Assembly (NCBI GenBank): GCA_018262855.1
Contig: JADFDO010000010.1
Span: 1 to 64,000, forward strand
Reading direction: 5' to 3'
DNA: 64,000 bases
Origin: Methanolinea sp.
GTDB taxonomy: Archaea > Halobacteriota > Methanomicrobia > Methanomicrobiales > Methanospirillaceae
The position numbers were made by a program, and so were the translations under genes. Below are positions 7,209-15,252 of this stretch, piece by piece. The first letter of the stretch is position 1; every line of letters begins with the position of its first letter. Under the pieces are notes generated by a model that worked only from the letters and a program-made list of their open reading frames with translations, was not told the origin of the DNA and made no database searches.

Positions 7209-8870
7209 TTATACCGCGGTCGAATACACTCCCGATCCCACCAGCCAATCATCATCGACAGGAACCACGTAGCAGAGCTTGAGGGCCTCATAGCCCGTAT
7301 CGGGATTGAGGTACACCACGTAGACAAACCCTCCACCCCCACGGGCGACGCTGATCTCCCAGTCCGTGATCTCAACACCATAGTGATCCTTGAATCCATG
7401 CCGGTTGGTACCGATCACCTCCGGCTGGTGGGGGAGTGCAAGGGTGGTCCCGTTCAAATCGTAGGCAAAAATATAGTCACTGCCCGGCGCCCATTTCCCG
7501 GTCAGGTCATTGAATGCGGCGAGAGCGGCATCCCTCCCAACCTGCCGCGCGAAGTCCCGCGCTGCATTCACCCGGTGCATCAGGGTATCCTTCTCCTGCT
7601 GTGTGAAGTTGGCTTCCATGTGAGGGAGGTAAATCCCCGACCCGACAAACCAGTCGTCGTCGACAGGGACGACTGATGAGAGTTTGAGTTGCTCGGTAAA
7701 TCCTGCAGCCGGGTTCGGATAGACATAGTACACTCTCCCCCCGCCGCGGGATGCAGCATCATGCATCGCCCTGATGAATGCAACCCCGTGGGCATCCTGC
7801 ACTTCAATGCGGTTGACACCAACAAGGCCCTGCTGGAAAGGCAGCGCGAGTACCGTCCCGTTCATATCGTAAGCAAATACATACTGCTCTCCGTGTATAA
7901 AGCGGCCTTTCGGGTCATTGAACTCCCGCAATGCTTCCACCCTGCTCTTTTCATGGGCAATGGTCAGCGCCTCGTTCACGTACCGATCGAGATCCGCTGC
8001 TTCATTGAGGGATTCATTCCTCCCTGAGGAGACCGCCCCTGTATTCGCAGGACCTCTTTCCAGGGTCAGCACCACCCGCCACTCAGCCCCGTCAATCCCT
8101 GCAGTCCCCCAAACGGCATCCTTGTCGATCTCCCGCTCCCAGTCCCGGTCCCAGTACCGGTACGTCCCCCTCCCGGATGGTTCAGAGACGGTGCGTGACA
8201 GGACTGCCTGGAGACCGGGGTCCTGGTAGGATGCATCGGAAAAGAGGTTCTTCCCGATCTCCTCCTCCATCACATCATAGATGATCCTGCCATCGGTCTG
8301 GACTACCCAGAGGCTGTACGGGGTCCAGTCGATGACCGGGAGCACTGCTCTCCCGATGAGCGTCTCGGGGCGGTACGTCACATCGGTATAACCAAGGTAC
8401 GACCCGTTCTTCGCAAAGACCGGGGCACTCTGCGAGATCCCCGCGAATCCCTCATCCATCATGAAGACCTCGCTCACGCGGGGAACCTTCATGGTGAGGG
8501 CTTCCCGGGTCGGGGCCTGGTACCTGACATCACTTCCAACAATCCCATGGTAATGCTCGGGAATTGCGGCAACAATGATCCCGTCCGGCGAGATTGTCAC
8601 TGATGAGAGCGCCCACGGGAGTGCATCCAGTTTCTGCTGAAGGATCACTTCGGCACGATATCCAGTGAGACCCGTCTCCGCGAGAAGCCGGGAACTGGCA
8701 AGATTCTGGTCGGCGACGCCGGTAAGTTCCGCGTTGATTGCAGCAATTGCCTTGTGAAGCGTTGCATTCTCAGCGGAATCCCGGGACTCGGGTCCCTGCG
8801 GTGTCGTGCATCCGGCAAGGAGCAGAACCAGAACCACGATGAGAATGGGCAGTACGATACGGGTATTCAT
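7209..8870 (-). CDS. lipoprotein with repeated Cache sensor domains
   Basis: This is a 553-residue extracellular binding protein. The N-terminus is a lipoprotein signal with lipobox LLLAGC, so Cys21 would be lipidated and the rest displayed outside the cell. A dCache-like region covers about residues 35-270 (DGIIVAAIPEHYHGIVGSDV is typical of Cache_1). Two tandem sCache-type repeats follow, at about 300-420 and 430-553. The repeats share YxFAYDxNGTxLALP, a glycine-rich GGGxVYxVYxNP segment and SVVPVDDDWFVGSG or YVVPVDDDWLVGSG. There is no membrane helix after the signal and no kinase or HAMP domain, so it probably presents a small-molecule ligand to a partner or to transport. The ligand is unknown, and no sensor partner is adjacent. 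Confidence 0.85.
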   Translation of the reverse strand: MNTRIVLPILIVVLVLLLAGCTTPQGPESRDSAENATLHKAIAAINAELTGVADQNLASSRLLAETGLTGYRAEVILQQKLDALPWALSSVTISPDGIIVAAIPEHYHGIVGSDVRYQAPTREALTMKVPRVSEVFMMDEGFAGISQSAPVFAKNGSYLGYTDVTYRPETLIGRAVLPVIDWTPYSLWVVQTDGRIIYDVMEEEIGKNLFSDASYQDPGLQAVLSRTVSEPSGRGTYRYWDRDWEREIDKDAVWGTAGIDGAEWRVVLTLERGPANTGAVSSGRNESLNEAADLDRYVNEALTIAHEKSRVEALREFNDPKGRFIHGEQYVFAYDMNGTVLALPFQQGLVGVNRIEVQDAHGVAFIRAMHDAASRGGGRVYYVYPNPAAGFTEQLKLSSVVPVDDDWFVGSGIYLPHMEANFTQQEKDTLMHRVNAARDFARQVGRDAALAAFNDLTGKWAPGSDYIFAYDLNGTTLALPHQPEVIGTNRHGFKDHYGVEITDWEISVARGGGGFVYVVYLNPDTGYEALKLCYVVPVDDDWLVGSGVYSTAV

Positions 8871-8933
8871 ATATTGACGGTTGCTTAACCGGTCCGCATA
8901 AGAGTTGTGGAATGAACTCGGGACCGCTTCATC

Positions 8934-9857
8934 TCATGACGTACCCAAAATGGTCTCAGAAAGCCCTTCCTTCAGGCTGAACAGGGGATGAAATCCGAAT
9001 GCCTGCGTCGCACGCGAGATATCTGCAACGGACCTCTTCACCTCCCCGGATCTCTCATGGCAATAGAGGGGCTCAAACTTTAGATCGAAGAGATCAAGAA
9101 GGGTATTGGCAAGGTCATTCACGCTGGTCTCCCTGCCCGAAGCGATATTGAAGACCCCCTGGCTCTCTGCTTCCATGACCTGGATATTTGCTTTAACGAC
9201 ATCCTTGACATACACGAAATCCCGTGTCTGGGTGCCGTCGCCGAAGATCATTGGAGCCTCTCCTGCCTTTATCCTCGCGATGAACCGGGGAATAACCGCA
9301 GCATACTCCGATGACGGGTCCTGCCGGGGCCCATAGACATTGAAATACCTGAGAGATGCAGTGTTCACACCATAAAGTTCAGAAAAAACTCTGCAGTACT
9401 GCTCCCCTGCATATTTCGCAACCGCATAAGGCGAGAGGGGATCGACAGGCATACCCTCCCGCTTGGGAAGACCGGGGAGGTTGCCGTACACCGCGGCCGA
9501 TGATGCATGTACCACCTTCTTAACCCCGCAATCCCGGGCCGCAAGAAGCACGTTCAGGGTCCCTGTCAAAGTGATCTCATGGCTCTCCCGGGGATGTTCG
9601 ATAGATCCGGGGACAGAGACCATCGCCGCCTGGTGGAAGATCCCATCAACTCCTGAACAGTGGTCCGTGAGCGAAGCAATATTCTGCACGCTGTCCTGGA
9701 TAAAAGTGACCCGCGGATTCGGGAGCAGGGGCTGAATATATTCCAGTCTTCCTGAAGAAAGGTCATCGATGATCGTCACATGGTGCCCTGATTCAACGAG
9801 TGCTTCAGAGAGATGGGACCCTATGAACCCCGCGCCCCCGCTCACAACATACTGCAT
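8934..9857 (-). CDS. NAD-dependent sugar-nucleotide epimerase, paralogue of the 2298-3227 gene
   Basis: This 307-residue extended SDR is collinear with the epimerase at 2298-3227. It has SGGAGFIGSH at 6-15, Y144 and K148 in SPYAVAK, RYFNVYGPRQDPSSEY and GDGTQTRDFVYVKDV. It is probably another UDP-GlcNAc/UDP-Glc 4-epimerase for glycan precursors. It stands alone, sitting 63 bases downstream of the Cache lipoprotein start on the same strand and divergent from threonine dehydratase. The two copies may serve different glycans; this is inferred. Confidence 0.85.
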   Translation of the reverse strand: MQYVVSGGAGFIGSHLSEALVESGHHVTIIDDLSSGRLEYIQPLLPNPRVTFIQDSVQNIASLTDHCSGVDGIFHQAAMVSVPGSIEHPRESHEITLTGTLNVLLAARDCGVKKVVHASSAAVYGNLPGLPKREGMPVDPLSPYAVAKYAGEQYCRVFSELYGVNTASLRYFNVYGPRQDPSSEYAAVIPRFIARIKAGEAPMIFGDGTQTRDFVYVKDVVKANIQVMEAESQGVFNIASGRETSVNDLANTLLDLFDLKFEPLYCHERSGEVKRSVADISRATQAFGFHPLFSLKEGLSETILGTS

Positions 9858-9998
9858 GAGAATCCTTCTTCCCTATGTTTGGTCACATGCCACAAAAACC
9901 ACATGGGATCCCACTCACTGACAATTCCACGAACCCCAGGGGAATGCGACATGGAGACAGGGAATCCCTCCCTGGTGTGCCAAGGCCGAATCCTTAAC

Positions 9999-11240
9999 AT
10001 GACCAACGCAGAATCTTTCCCCATGGTCACCCTTGCCGAGATCCAGGCAGCCTCCCTGCTCCTCGAAGGAAAGGTGATCCGGACTCCGCTTGTGTACTCA
10101 CCGACATTCTCCGAGATGTCCGGCGCCGAGGTCTATTTAAAACTCGAGACAATGCAGAAGGCCGGATCGTTCAAGGTACGCGGTGCTGCGAACAGGATTC
10201 TTTCATCAGCGGGTGAACTAGGCACGCAGGGGGTGATTGCAGCATCCGCCGGAAACCATGCCCAGGGAGTGGCGGTCGCAGCCTCCATGGCGGGTGTTCC
10301 GGCGACCATCATCATGCCAGAATGGGTCTCCCTTGCAAAGCAGGAAGCGACACTCGCATATGGAGCGAAGGTGATCCTGAAGGGCAGCAGCCTCGAAGAG
10401 AGCATCGGCGAAGCCCTGGCAATGGCAGAGCGCGGGCACATGACCTTCATCCATCCCTACAATGATCCGCTGGTGATCGCCGGGCAGGGCACAATAGGGC
10501 TTGAGATCCTGGAGGATCTCCCGGAGACAGACCTGGTAGTGGTCCCTGTCGGAGGCGGTGGCCTCATTTCGGGGATCGCAACTGCGGTCAAATCATTGCG
10601 CACGAGTGCAAGGATTGTCGGTGTCCAGGCCCAGGCATGCCCATCCGCACTCTCGGCACTCGGAGCGGGAATCCCGACCACGGTCGATGCACAGCCCACC
10701 ATTGCCGACGGGATCAGGGTGAAGCGGATCGGCGATCTTGCGTTCCCTGTTATGAAAGACCTGGTGGATGAGGTAGTCCTTGTCGATGAGCAGGCGATCG
10801 TCAATGCGATACTCACACTCCTGGAACGAAAAAAGGTCCTTTCGGAGGGTGCCGGCGCTGCACCACTTGCCGCGCTCCTCTCGCACAGGGTCCGGATCCA
10901 GGAAGGAGAGCACGTGGTGCTCTTGATCAGCGGAGGAAACGTGGATACATTCCTCCTCGAACGGATTCTCAAGAAAGGACTCTATGCCAGCGGGAGGATG
11001 GTGCAACTTCGCGTTCCGGTCGAGGACGAGGCCCAGAGCATATCCCTGCTTTTAGAGACACTCGCCCGGCAGGGTGCGGTGATCAACCAGATTGGTCAGG
11101 AACGGAGCGCCCCCGATCTGCCCGTCCACCAGATGCGGGTGATACTGGAACTTGAGGTCCGGGGCCGTCCTCATCTAAAAGGGTTGATTGCCGCCCTGAA
11201 CGCGGCCGGTTTCCCTGTACAACCCTTCCCGGGGGATTAG
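9999..11240 (+). CDS. ilvA: threonine ammonia-lyase (threonine dehydratase) with ACT domain
   Basis: This PLP enzyme converts L-threonine to 2-oxobutanoate and ammonia, the entry to isoleucine synthesis. From the ATG at 9999 it has 413 residues. K59 in KAGSFKVRGA binds PLP. ASAGNHAQGVA, VPVGGGGLISGIA and the late SGGN are family motifs, and a C-terminal ACT domain (about 335-413) should give feedback control. The frame is open upstream to 9813, but that would overlap the divergent epimerase and add non-conserved sequence. An internal ATG at 10023 is also possible. Its last 158 bases overlap the convergent Clp1/Grc3-like gene. Many methanogens make 2-oxobutanoate by the citramalate route, so a threonine lyase here may be catabolic or redundant. 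Confidence 0.92.
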   Translation: MTNAESFPMVTLAEIQAASLLLEGKVIRTPLVYSPTFSEMSGAEVYLKLETMQKAGSFKVRGAANRILSSAGELGTQGVIAASAGNHAQGVAVAASMAGVPATIIMPEWVSLAKQEATLAYGAKVILKGSSLEESIGEALAMAERGHMTFIHPYNDPLVIAGQGTIGLEILEDLPETDLVVVPVGGGGLISGIATAVKSLRTSARIVGVQAQACPSALSALGAGIPTTVDAQPTIADGIRVKRIGDLAFPVMKDLVDEVVLVDEQAIVNAILTLLERKKVLSEGAGAAPLAALLSHRVRIQEGEHVVLLISGGNVDTFLLERILKKGLYASGRMVQLRVPVEDEAQSISLLLETLARQGAVINQIGQERSAPDLPVHQMRVILELEVRGRPHLKGLIAALNAAGFPVQPFPGD

Positions 11241-12099
11241 ACAGGTCGAGCTGGAGTGAACCGACATGGACGGTTGCCACACGATGGGCATCATGGGGGG
11301 GAGCACGGAACGTGAGGGTTCCTGTCACCAGGTCCAGCCTGTCGACGAGCCCGAGCACGACGACCATCATCTCAGCATCACAGAGTGCAATCAGGAGATC
11401 GTGCCAGGATTCCTCCCTGAAAGATTCGGGCATCCTGCCATGGACACCCAGCCCCGAAAGAAAACGGGCATGGGGAACAGCATTCTCGAAATACTGTGAA
11501 AAACGCTGGAAACGATACAGGCGCCTCCAGTCCCTCTTCCGCTCCATAACCTCCATGGGAACCGGACACTCGATGATCCGAATCCTGGGGTGGCGACGGA
11601 AGTTCACGAGGATTCCCTCAAGTTCAGGCCCCCTCTCGAAGCCGATCACAAGATCAGGCTGGAGGAGGTCGATCATCCTGACGTGGAACTCCTGTGCCGC
11701 CGGCTCTACCACCCATCCCGGTGAGTCTACGATAAGGAAGGGTGCACCCTCTTCGCGTGCCTTTTCTTTCAGCCGGAGCGCTCCCACCAGCTCCTGAACC
11801 ATGTGCCCGCTCGGGGTCACTGCGCCGACGAACTTGAAAAATGTGGACTCGGGTGCATCAAGGTTCCCGCGGTAGAGTGCAAGTCCCACGGTTGCAGGGG
11901 GACCGAGGGTCGACTGCCCGATGTCGCAATCAAGAAAGCCCGTCAGATCGGTCTCTGAGAGCCTGCCAGAAAGCCATCTGCAGAAGGTGGTTTTTCCCCT
12001 GTCAGCGGCACCAAGTACATACACAATTCCTGATCCCCTCTCCAGGAGCATGTGATAGACTGCTCCCCATTCTTCCGGGACGACAATATCAGGTGCCAC
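11083..12099 (-). CDS. Clp1/Grc3-like polynucleotide 5'-hydroxyl kinase
   Basis: This is a 338-residue P-loop protein. Walker A is GAADRGKTTF (30-39). LDCDIGQSTLGPPATVGLAL is the CDxGQ signature of the Clp1/Grc3 polynucleotide kinase family, and LIVDSPGWV is the later motif. Family members phosphorylate the 5'-OH of RNA in tRNA or rRNA processing. The last ~50 residues lie antisense to ilvA and are Pro/Gly/Arg-rich (GPGPQVPVSPASGGRADRGR), unlike a folded end; the domain seems complete near TVHVGSLQLDL, at about residue 286. A lost native stop or a frameshift is likely. The start is only 27 bases after the stop of the RsbW-like ATPase gene, so it is probably the last gene of the partner-switching operon. 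Confidence 0.8.
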   Translation of the reverse strand: MAPDIVVPEEWGAVYHMLLERGSGIVYVLGAADRGKTTFCRWLSGRLSETDLTGFLDCDIGQSTLGPPATVGLALYRGNLDAPESTFFKFVGAVTPSGHMVQELVGALRLKEKAREEGAPFLIVDSPGWVVEPAAQEFHVRMIDLLQPDLVIGFERGPELEGILVNFRRHPRIRIIECPVPMEVMERKRDWRRLYRFQRFSQYFENAVPHARFLSGLGVHGRMPESFREESWHDLLIALCDAEMMVVVLGLVDRLDLVTGTLTFRAPPHDAHRVATVHVGSLQLDLSNPPGRVVQGNRPRSGRQSTLLDEDGPGPQVPVSPASGGRADRGRSVPDQSG

Positions 12100-12126
12100 T
12101 CTACTCTTTCTCTTGGTTCTCCTTGC

Positions 12127-12579
12127 TCATAAATTATCAGATTTCTCGTCTTTTGGGTGGATCGGGAGACCCTTGGTCATGCAGAGGATATTCTTACCCT
12201 GACGGTAATGATAGCTCACCCTGTCCATAAGCGTTCTGATGAGATGCACACCGAGACCTCCTATCGCGCGATCCTCCACGTCACCCGTGAGGTCCGGAGG
12301 TTTTACATTGAGGGGATTGAAAGGAACCCCCTGATCCATGATGCATACTCTCACCTCATGTGGATCAATGCTGCACATCACGGTCACGTCACCTTCGCCC
12401 CCGGGACCGTATGCGTAGCGGATCACATTGGTGCATGCCTCATCCACCGCAAGGTCCACCTCAAATGCCACCTTTTCGGGGATCTCATGAGCACTCAGAT
12501 GCTCCGTGACCATACCTGTCAGCGCTTCCAAGTGATCGAGGGTCGCAGGGACGGTTATCGTACGGGTATTCCGCTTCAT
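12127..12579 (-). CDS. RsbW/SpoIIAB-like GHKL ATPase (partner-switch kinase)
   Basis: This 150-residue HATPase_c_2 protein is the size of the bacterial anti-sigma kinases RsbW and SpoIIAB. The N box is VDEACTNVIRYAY (E47, N51), the G1 box is MDQGVPFNP (81-89) and the G2 box is GGLGVHLI (107-114). All ATP-binding residues look intact. In bacteria such proteins phosphorylate a STAS partner on Ser and, when free, bind a sigma factor. Archaea have no sigma-70 factors, so the output target must differ. The ATG overlaps the stop of the PP2C phosphatase gene by four bases (ATGA), indicating coupled translation. Confidence 0.88.
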   Translation of the reverse strand: MKRNTRTITVPATLDHLEALTGMVTEHLSAHEIPEKVAFEVDLAVDEACTNVIRYAYGPGGEGDVTVMCSIDPHEVRVCIMDQGVPFNPLNVKPPDLTGDVEDRAIGGLGVHLIRTLMDRVSYHYRQGKNILCMTKGLPIHPKDEKSDNL

Positions 12580-13946
12580 GAGCCCACCTTCAGGACCACG
12601 AGGGTCATGTCATCGTATTGGGGCATCGCGTTAGTATACATCGATACTTCAGATTGAATGGTTGCCAGTACTTCAGCTGCGGAATGCGATCTCTTCTGAC
12701 GGGCTATGGATTCGAGGCGCTCCTCCCCAAACTGCCGGTGCAGCGAGTCCTCAGCCTCGGTCACCCCGTCTGTATAAAGGACCAGGAGGTCTCCCGGGCA
12801 GAGTGAGAGCGATCTCTCTTCATAGGATTCTGAGGTATCAACGCCAAGTGCCATACCGGTCATCGAAAGAGAGATACTCGTCCCGTCATTTCTCACAAGG
12901 ATGGGAGGATTATGGCCGGCATTCACGTAGGTGATGGTTCCCTTATCAGGGTCAAGGAGGCAGAAGAACAGTGTGACAAACATCCCCGAACTCGATTCCC
13001 TTGCAATCAGAGAATTTGCATCCTGCACGGCATCGCCAGGCTTCTGGTGCCAGGCAGCACTTGCACGCATGACCGTTGATGAAAGCGCCATGAAGAGGGC
13101 TGCAGGCACCCCCTTGTCCGAGACGTCGGCGATCACAAGACCAATCCTCCCTCCGGGAGAGGCAAGCACATCGTAAAAATCACCTCCCACCTCCCTCGCC
13201 GGGCGGCTCTCTGCGGCAAGCGTATACCCGGGAAGGGAGGGGAGTGCGGGGGGGAGGAAGCTCTCCTGGATCTCGCGGGCGATATGGAGCTCTGCATTTT
13301 TTCTCTGCAGCTCTCCCTGGTAGCGATCCCGCTCCCGTGCGGTCTCCTTCTCTTTCTTCAGGTTAAGGGTGATAAACCCAAAGATGAATATTCCCACCGC
13401 ATTGGCTGCAATCATGGGAAATGCCACATCGGATACCAGTGCTACTGCCTGGGAAAATGGTCTGCTGAACAGCAGTACAAGGCCCATGTGGACCCCCTCG
13501 ATAATGATTGCGGCTGCCACACCAACAGCAAGTCCCGGGATCTCTCTCCTGTGGGCGAGGTAGATCAACCCGGCAATGAGCCCGGAGAGTAGGGTAGCAA
13601 CGGAGCATGCCACCATCGTGAAACCACCGAGCGTCATACGGTATGCGGCTCCTATCAACCCAGCACCAATCCCGGCAACAGGACCTCCGATAAAACCCGC
13701 GACCATGGGGCCGGTGTCACGGATATTCAGGGGAGCGCCGAGGATCTCGATCCCACTCATCGATCCATACACCGAGACAATGCCGAACACCAGGATAAGA
13801 AGCACCTGGTTCTTCCATGTGAGTATACCATCGAGGACCTCCTGGTAAAAACGGGTCCGTGTCACGAGATACGCAAAGACCACCACCACACACATCATCT
13901 GGAAGAGGACTATGAACTCATTGACCGGATCGGCAGGCATGGGCAT
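12576..13946 (-). CDS. membrane 5TM-LYT receptor fused to SpoIIE/RsbU-type PP2C phosphatase
   Basis: This is a 456-residue protein. Residues 10-195 form about six membrane helices that resemble the 5TMR-LYT sensor of LytS (GPMVAGFIGGPVAGIGAGLI, then AYRMTLGGF). A short charged helix (about 197-228) joins this to a SpoIIE/RsbU PP2C domain. The metal-binding acidic residues are visible: D256 in GGDFYD, D274 and D277 in IADVSDKG, PGDLLVLYTDG near 395, and YDDMTLVV near the C-terminus. By family analogy it dephosphorylates the STAS protein encoded 33 bases upstream when the membrane part senses a signal. It is the second gene of the operon; the following ATPase start overlaps its stop. The ligand is unknown. 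Confidence 0.9.
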   Translation of the reverse strand: MPMPADPVNEFIVLFQMMCVVVVFAYLVTRTRFYQEVLDGILTWKNQVLLILVFGIVSVYGSMSGIEILGAPLNIRDTGPMVAGFIGGPVAGIGAGLIGAAYRMTLGGFTMVACSVATLLSGLIAGLIYLAHRREIPGLAVGVAAAIIIEGVHMGLVLLFSRPFSQAVALVSDVAFPMIAANAVGIFIFGFITLNLKKEKETARERDRYQGELQRKNAELHIAREIQESFLPPALPSLPGYTLAAESRPAREVGGDFYDVLASPGGRIGLVIADVSDKGVPAALFMALSSTVMRASAAWHQKPGDAVQDANSLIARESSSGMFVTLFFCLLDPDKGTITYVNAGHNPPILVRNDGTSISLSMTGMALGVDTSESYEERSLSLCPGDLLVLYTDGVTEAEDSLHRQFGEERLESIARQKRSHSAAEVLATIQSEVSMYTNAMPQYDDMTLVVLKVGS

Positions 13947-13979
13947 CGCGGGAGTTCACTGGATTGAATGGGGGGGCGG

Positions 13980-14333
13980 TTACCTGCCCTGTCCTGTTCC
14001 CAGAGCTTCTTCTATGGAGGGAGAGATGGAGAAGAGCCTGTTGAATCCTGCGATATCAAAGACCTTCCGGATCTCGGGCCGGAGTGCCGCGAGCAGTACT
14101 GTTCCTCCTGTCTGCTTCATCCTCTTCTGGGCAGCGAGCAGAACCCGGAGGCCTGCACTGCTGATGTACTCAAGGTCCGAGAAATCAATGACAATATGCT
14201 GCGCTCCCTCGCCAATCAACCGGTTGAGCTGTCCTTCAGCCTCCGGAGACGTGGTCGAATCCATCCTTCCCCGGAGGAGGAGGACGGGGATATTGCCCTG
14301 GCGCTGCTCTTCGACCTGCAATATAGTGCTCAT
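13980..14333 (-). CDS. STAS-domain anti-anti-sigma-like protein (RsbV/SpoIIAA type)
   Basis: This is a 117-residue single STAS domain. It shows the core strand PVLLLRGRMD, HIVIDFSDLEYISSAGLRVL and a C-terminal helix region (FDIAGFNRLFSISPSIEEAL). Ser59 in SSAGL aligns with the phosphorylated serine of RsbV and SpoIIAA. It is the first gene of the block STAS, PP2C phosphatase, GHKL ATPase, Clp1-like kinase, and so completes a partner-switching module. The upstream side (14334-14400) is AT-rich and should hold the operon promoter. Confidence 0.9.
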   Translation of the reverse strand: MSTILQVEEQRQGNIPVLLLRGRMDSTTSPEAEGQLNRLIGEGAQHIVIDFSDLEYISSAGLRVLLAAQKRMKQTGGTVLLAALRPEIRKVFDIAGFNRLFSISPSIEEALGTGQGR

Positions 14334-14775
14334 CAGGTGATCTGTACTTCGTCATTACATATGAGGGTAGCGAGGAGGGGGAATATTCCAAAAGTAACAG
14401 ATTTATTTCTTATGGAGAAAATATATGGTTGCTGATAAAATAAATAAAAAATGTTGCTTATTTCATTTTTTAGACTTTAATATTCGTTTATTCTAATACT
14501 TTTTTGTATGACCGATCTTATATCTCAGGGCCCGGATTTTTTGACTGGGGGTTCCAAATGCCACTCAGGATATGCTGGTTCGATAATTTTGGAATACCTT
14601 TTTTGATATAGCATTATATGGTTTATTGGTTATTATTCCTTGATACCGCTCGAAAGGGAACGAAGAATAAAAATCCCGTGAAAACCAGAATCAAGTAAAA
14701 ATTCCGGAGATAGGAGGATAAGAAAAAACGCCCTCAATAGACACCCTCGTCTCATTTTTGCAAGATTCTTTCAGG

Positions 14776-14808
14776 ATGCCCGAAACCCTTGCGAAGGGTC
14801 CCGGGCAT
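14776..14808. ncRNA. two-tier hairpin, possible small RNA or terminator
   Basis: Bases 14776-14782 (atgcccg) pair perfectly with 14802-14808 (cgggcat). Inside them 14785-14790 (accctt) pair with 14794-14799 (aagggt) around a GCG loop. The result is a 13-bp stem with a small two-by-two internal loop. A TATA-like actatatatct follows directly at 14809. The GC-rich island within AT-rich DNA suggests a structured RNA, but no family is recognised. Confidence 0.3.
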
Positions 14809-15044
14809 ACTATATATCTTCAACAGAATTCCGGGTGGAAGAATAACCAGGAAAGCAGTGAATATTCTGTCGTTATCCCTTGACTAAGAAATCATAAAAA
14901 ATGGGTATAATGACAATCTAGCCACTGACTTTTTTTTGTCAACCTGTGAATAGAATCGCATTCCATAGAGGCGGGTTTCCATGTTGTGTTATGAATATCA
15001 GATGATAATTTCGTTTTCAATGCCAATGTGAATAGTTACTGAAT

Positions 15045-15073
15045 CGCCGCCGGGGCGCCCATCGGGGGCGGCG
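15045..15073. other. GC-rich hairpin beside the recombinase gene
   Basis: Bases 15045-15051 (cgccgcc) pair with 15067-15073 (ggcggcg), and the loop itself contains the palindrome gggcgccc (15053-15060). It lies about 180 bases beyond the 3' end of the XerA-type gene in otherwise AT-rich DNA. It could be a small RNA or a relic of coding DNA; no further support is visible. Confidence 0.25.
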
Positions 15074-15252
15074 GGGTCAATCGCATATGCGGAATAAAAC
15101 CGACAACCCGCTCTTCTTTCTCTTGGATTTAGTAACTGGAATTTCTTTAATTTCTCGTCGTGATTTGAGAACGAGATTGGTGGTAACAATGACACTATAC
15201 CCAAAATATTACAGCGGAAATCCAATCGTATCAACCAGGGAAAAGGTTGCCC

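Larger units (their letters stand above)
14334..15252. other. gene-poor intergenic region
   Basis: These 919 bases separate the STAS operon promoter from the end of the recombinase gene. The base composition is AT-richer than the neighbours, with two GC-rich structured islands annotated separately (14776-14808 and 15045-15073). A 78-codon minus-strand frame (14998-15234) exists but has no ribosome site and no recognisable fold. I see no supported gene. Confidence 0.6.

Noticed and set aside
9813-9998. N-terminal extension of threonine dehydratase
   Set aside because: It overlaps the divergent epimerase start, has no conserved sequence, and the enzyme is complete from 9999.
14998-15234. 78-codon minus-strand frame in the intergenic region
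   Set aside because: There is no ribosome site, and its end is driven by the GC-rich hairpin sequence. Only the last third looks protein-like.
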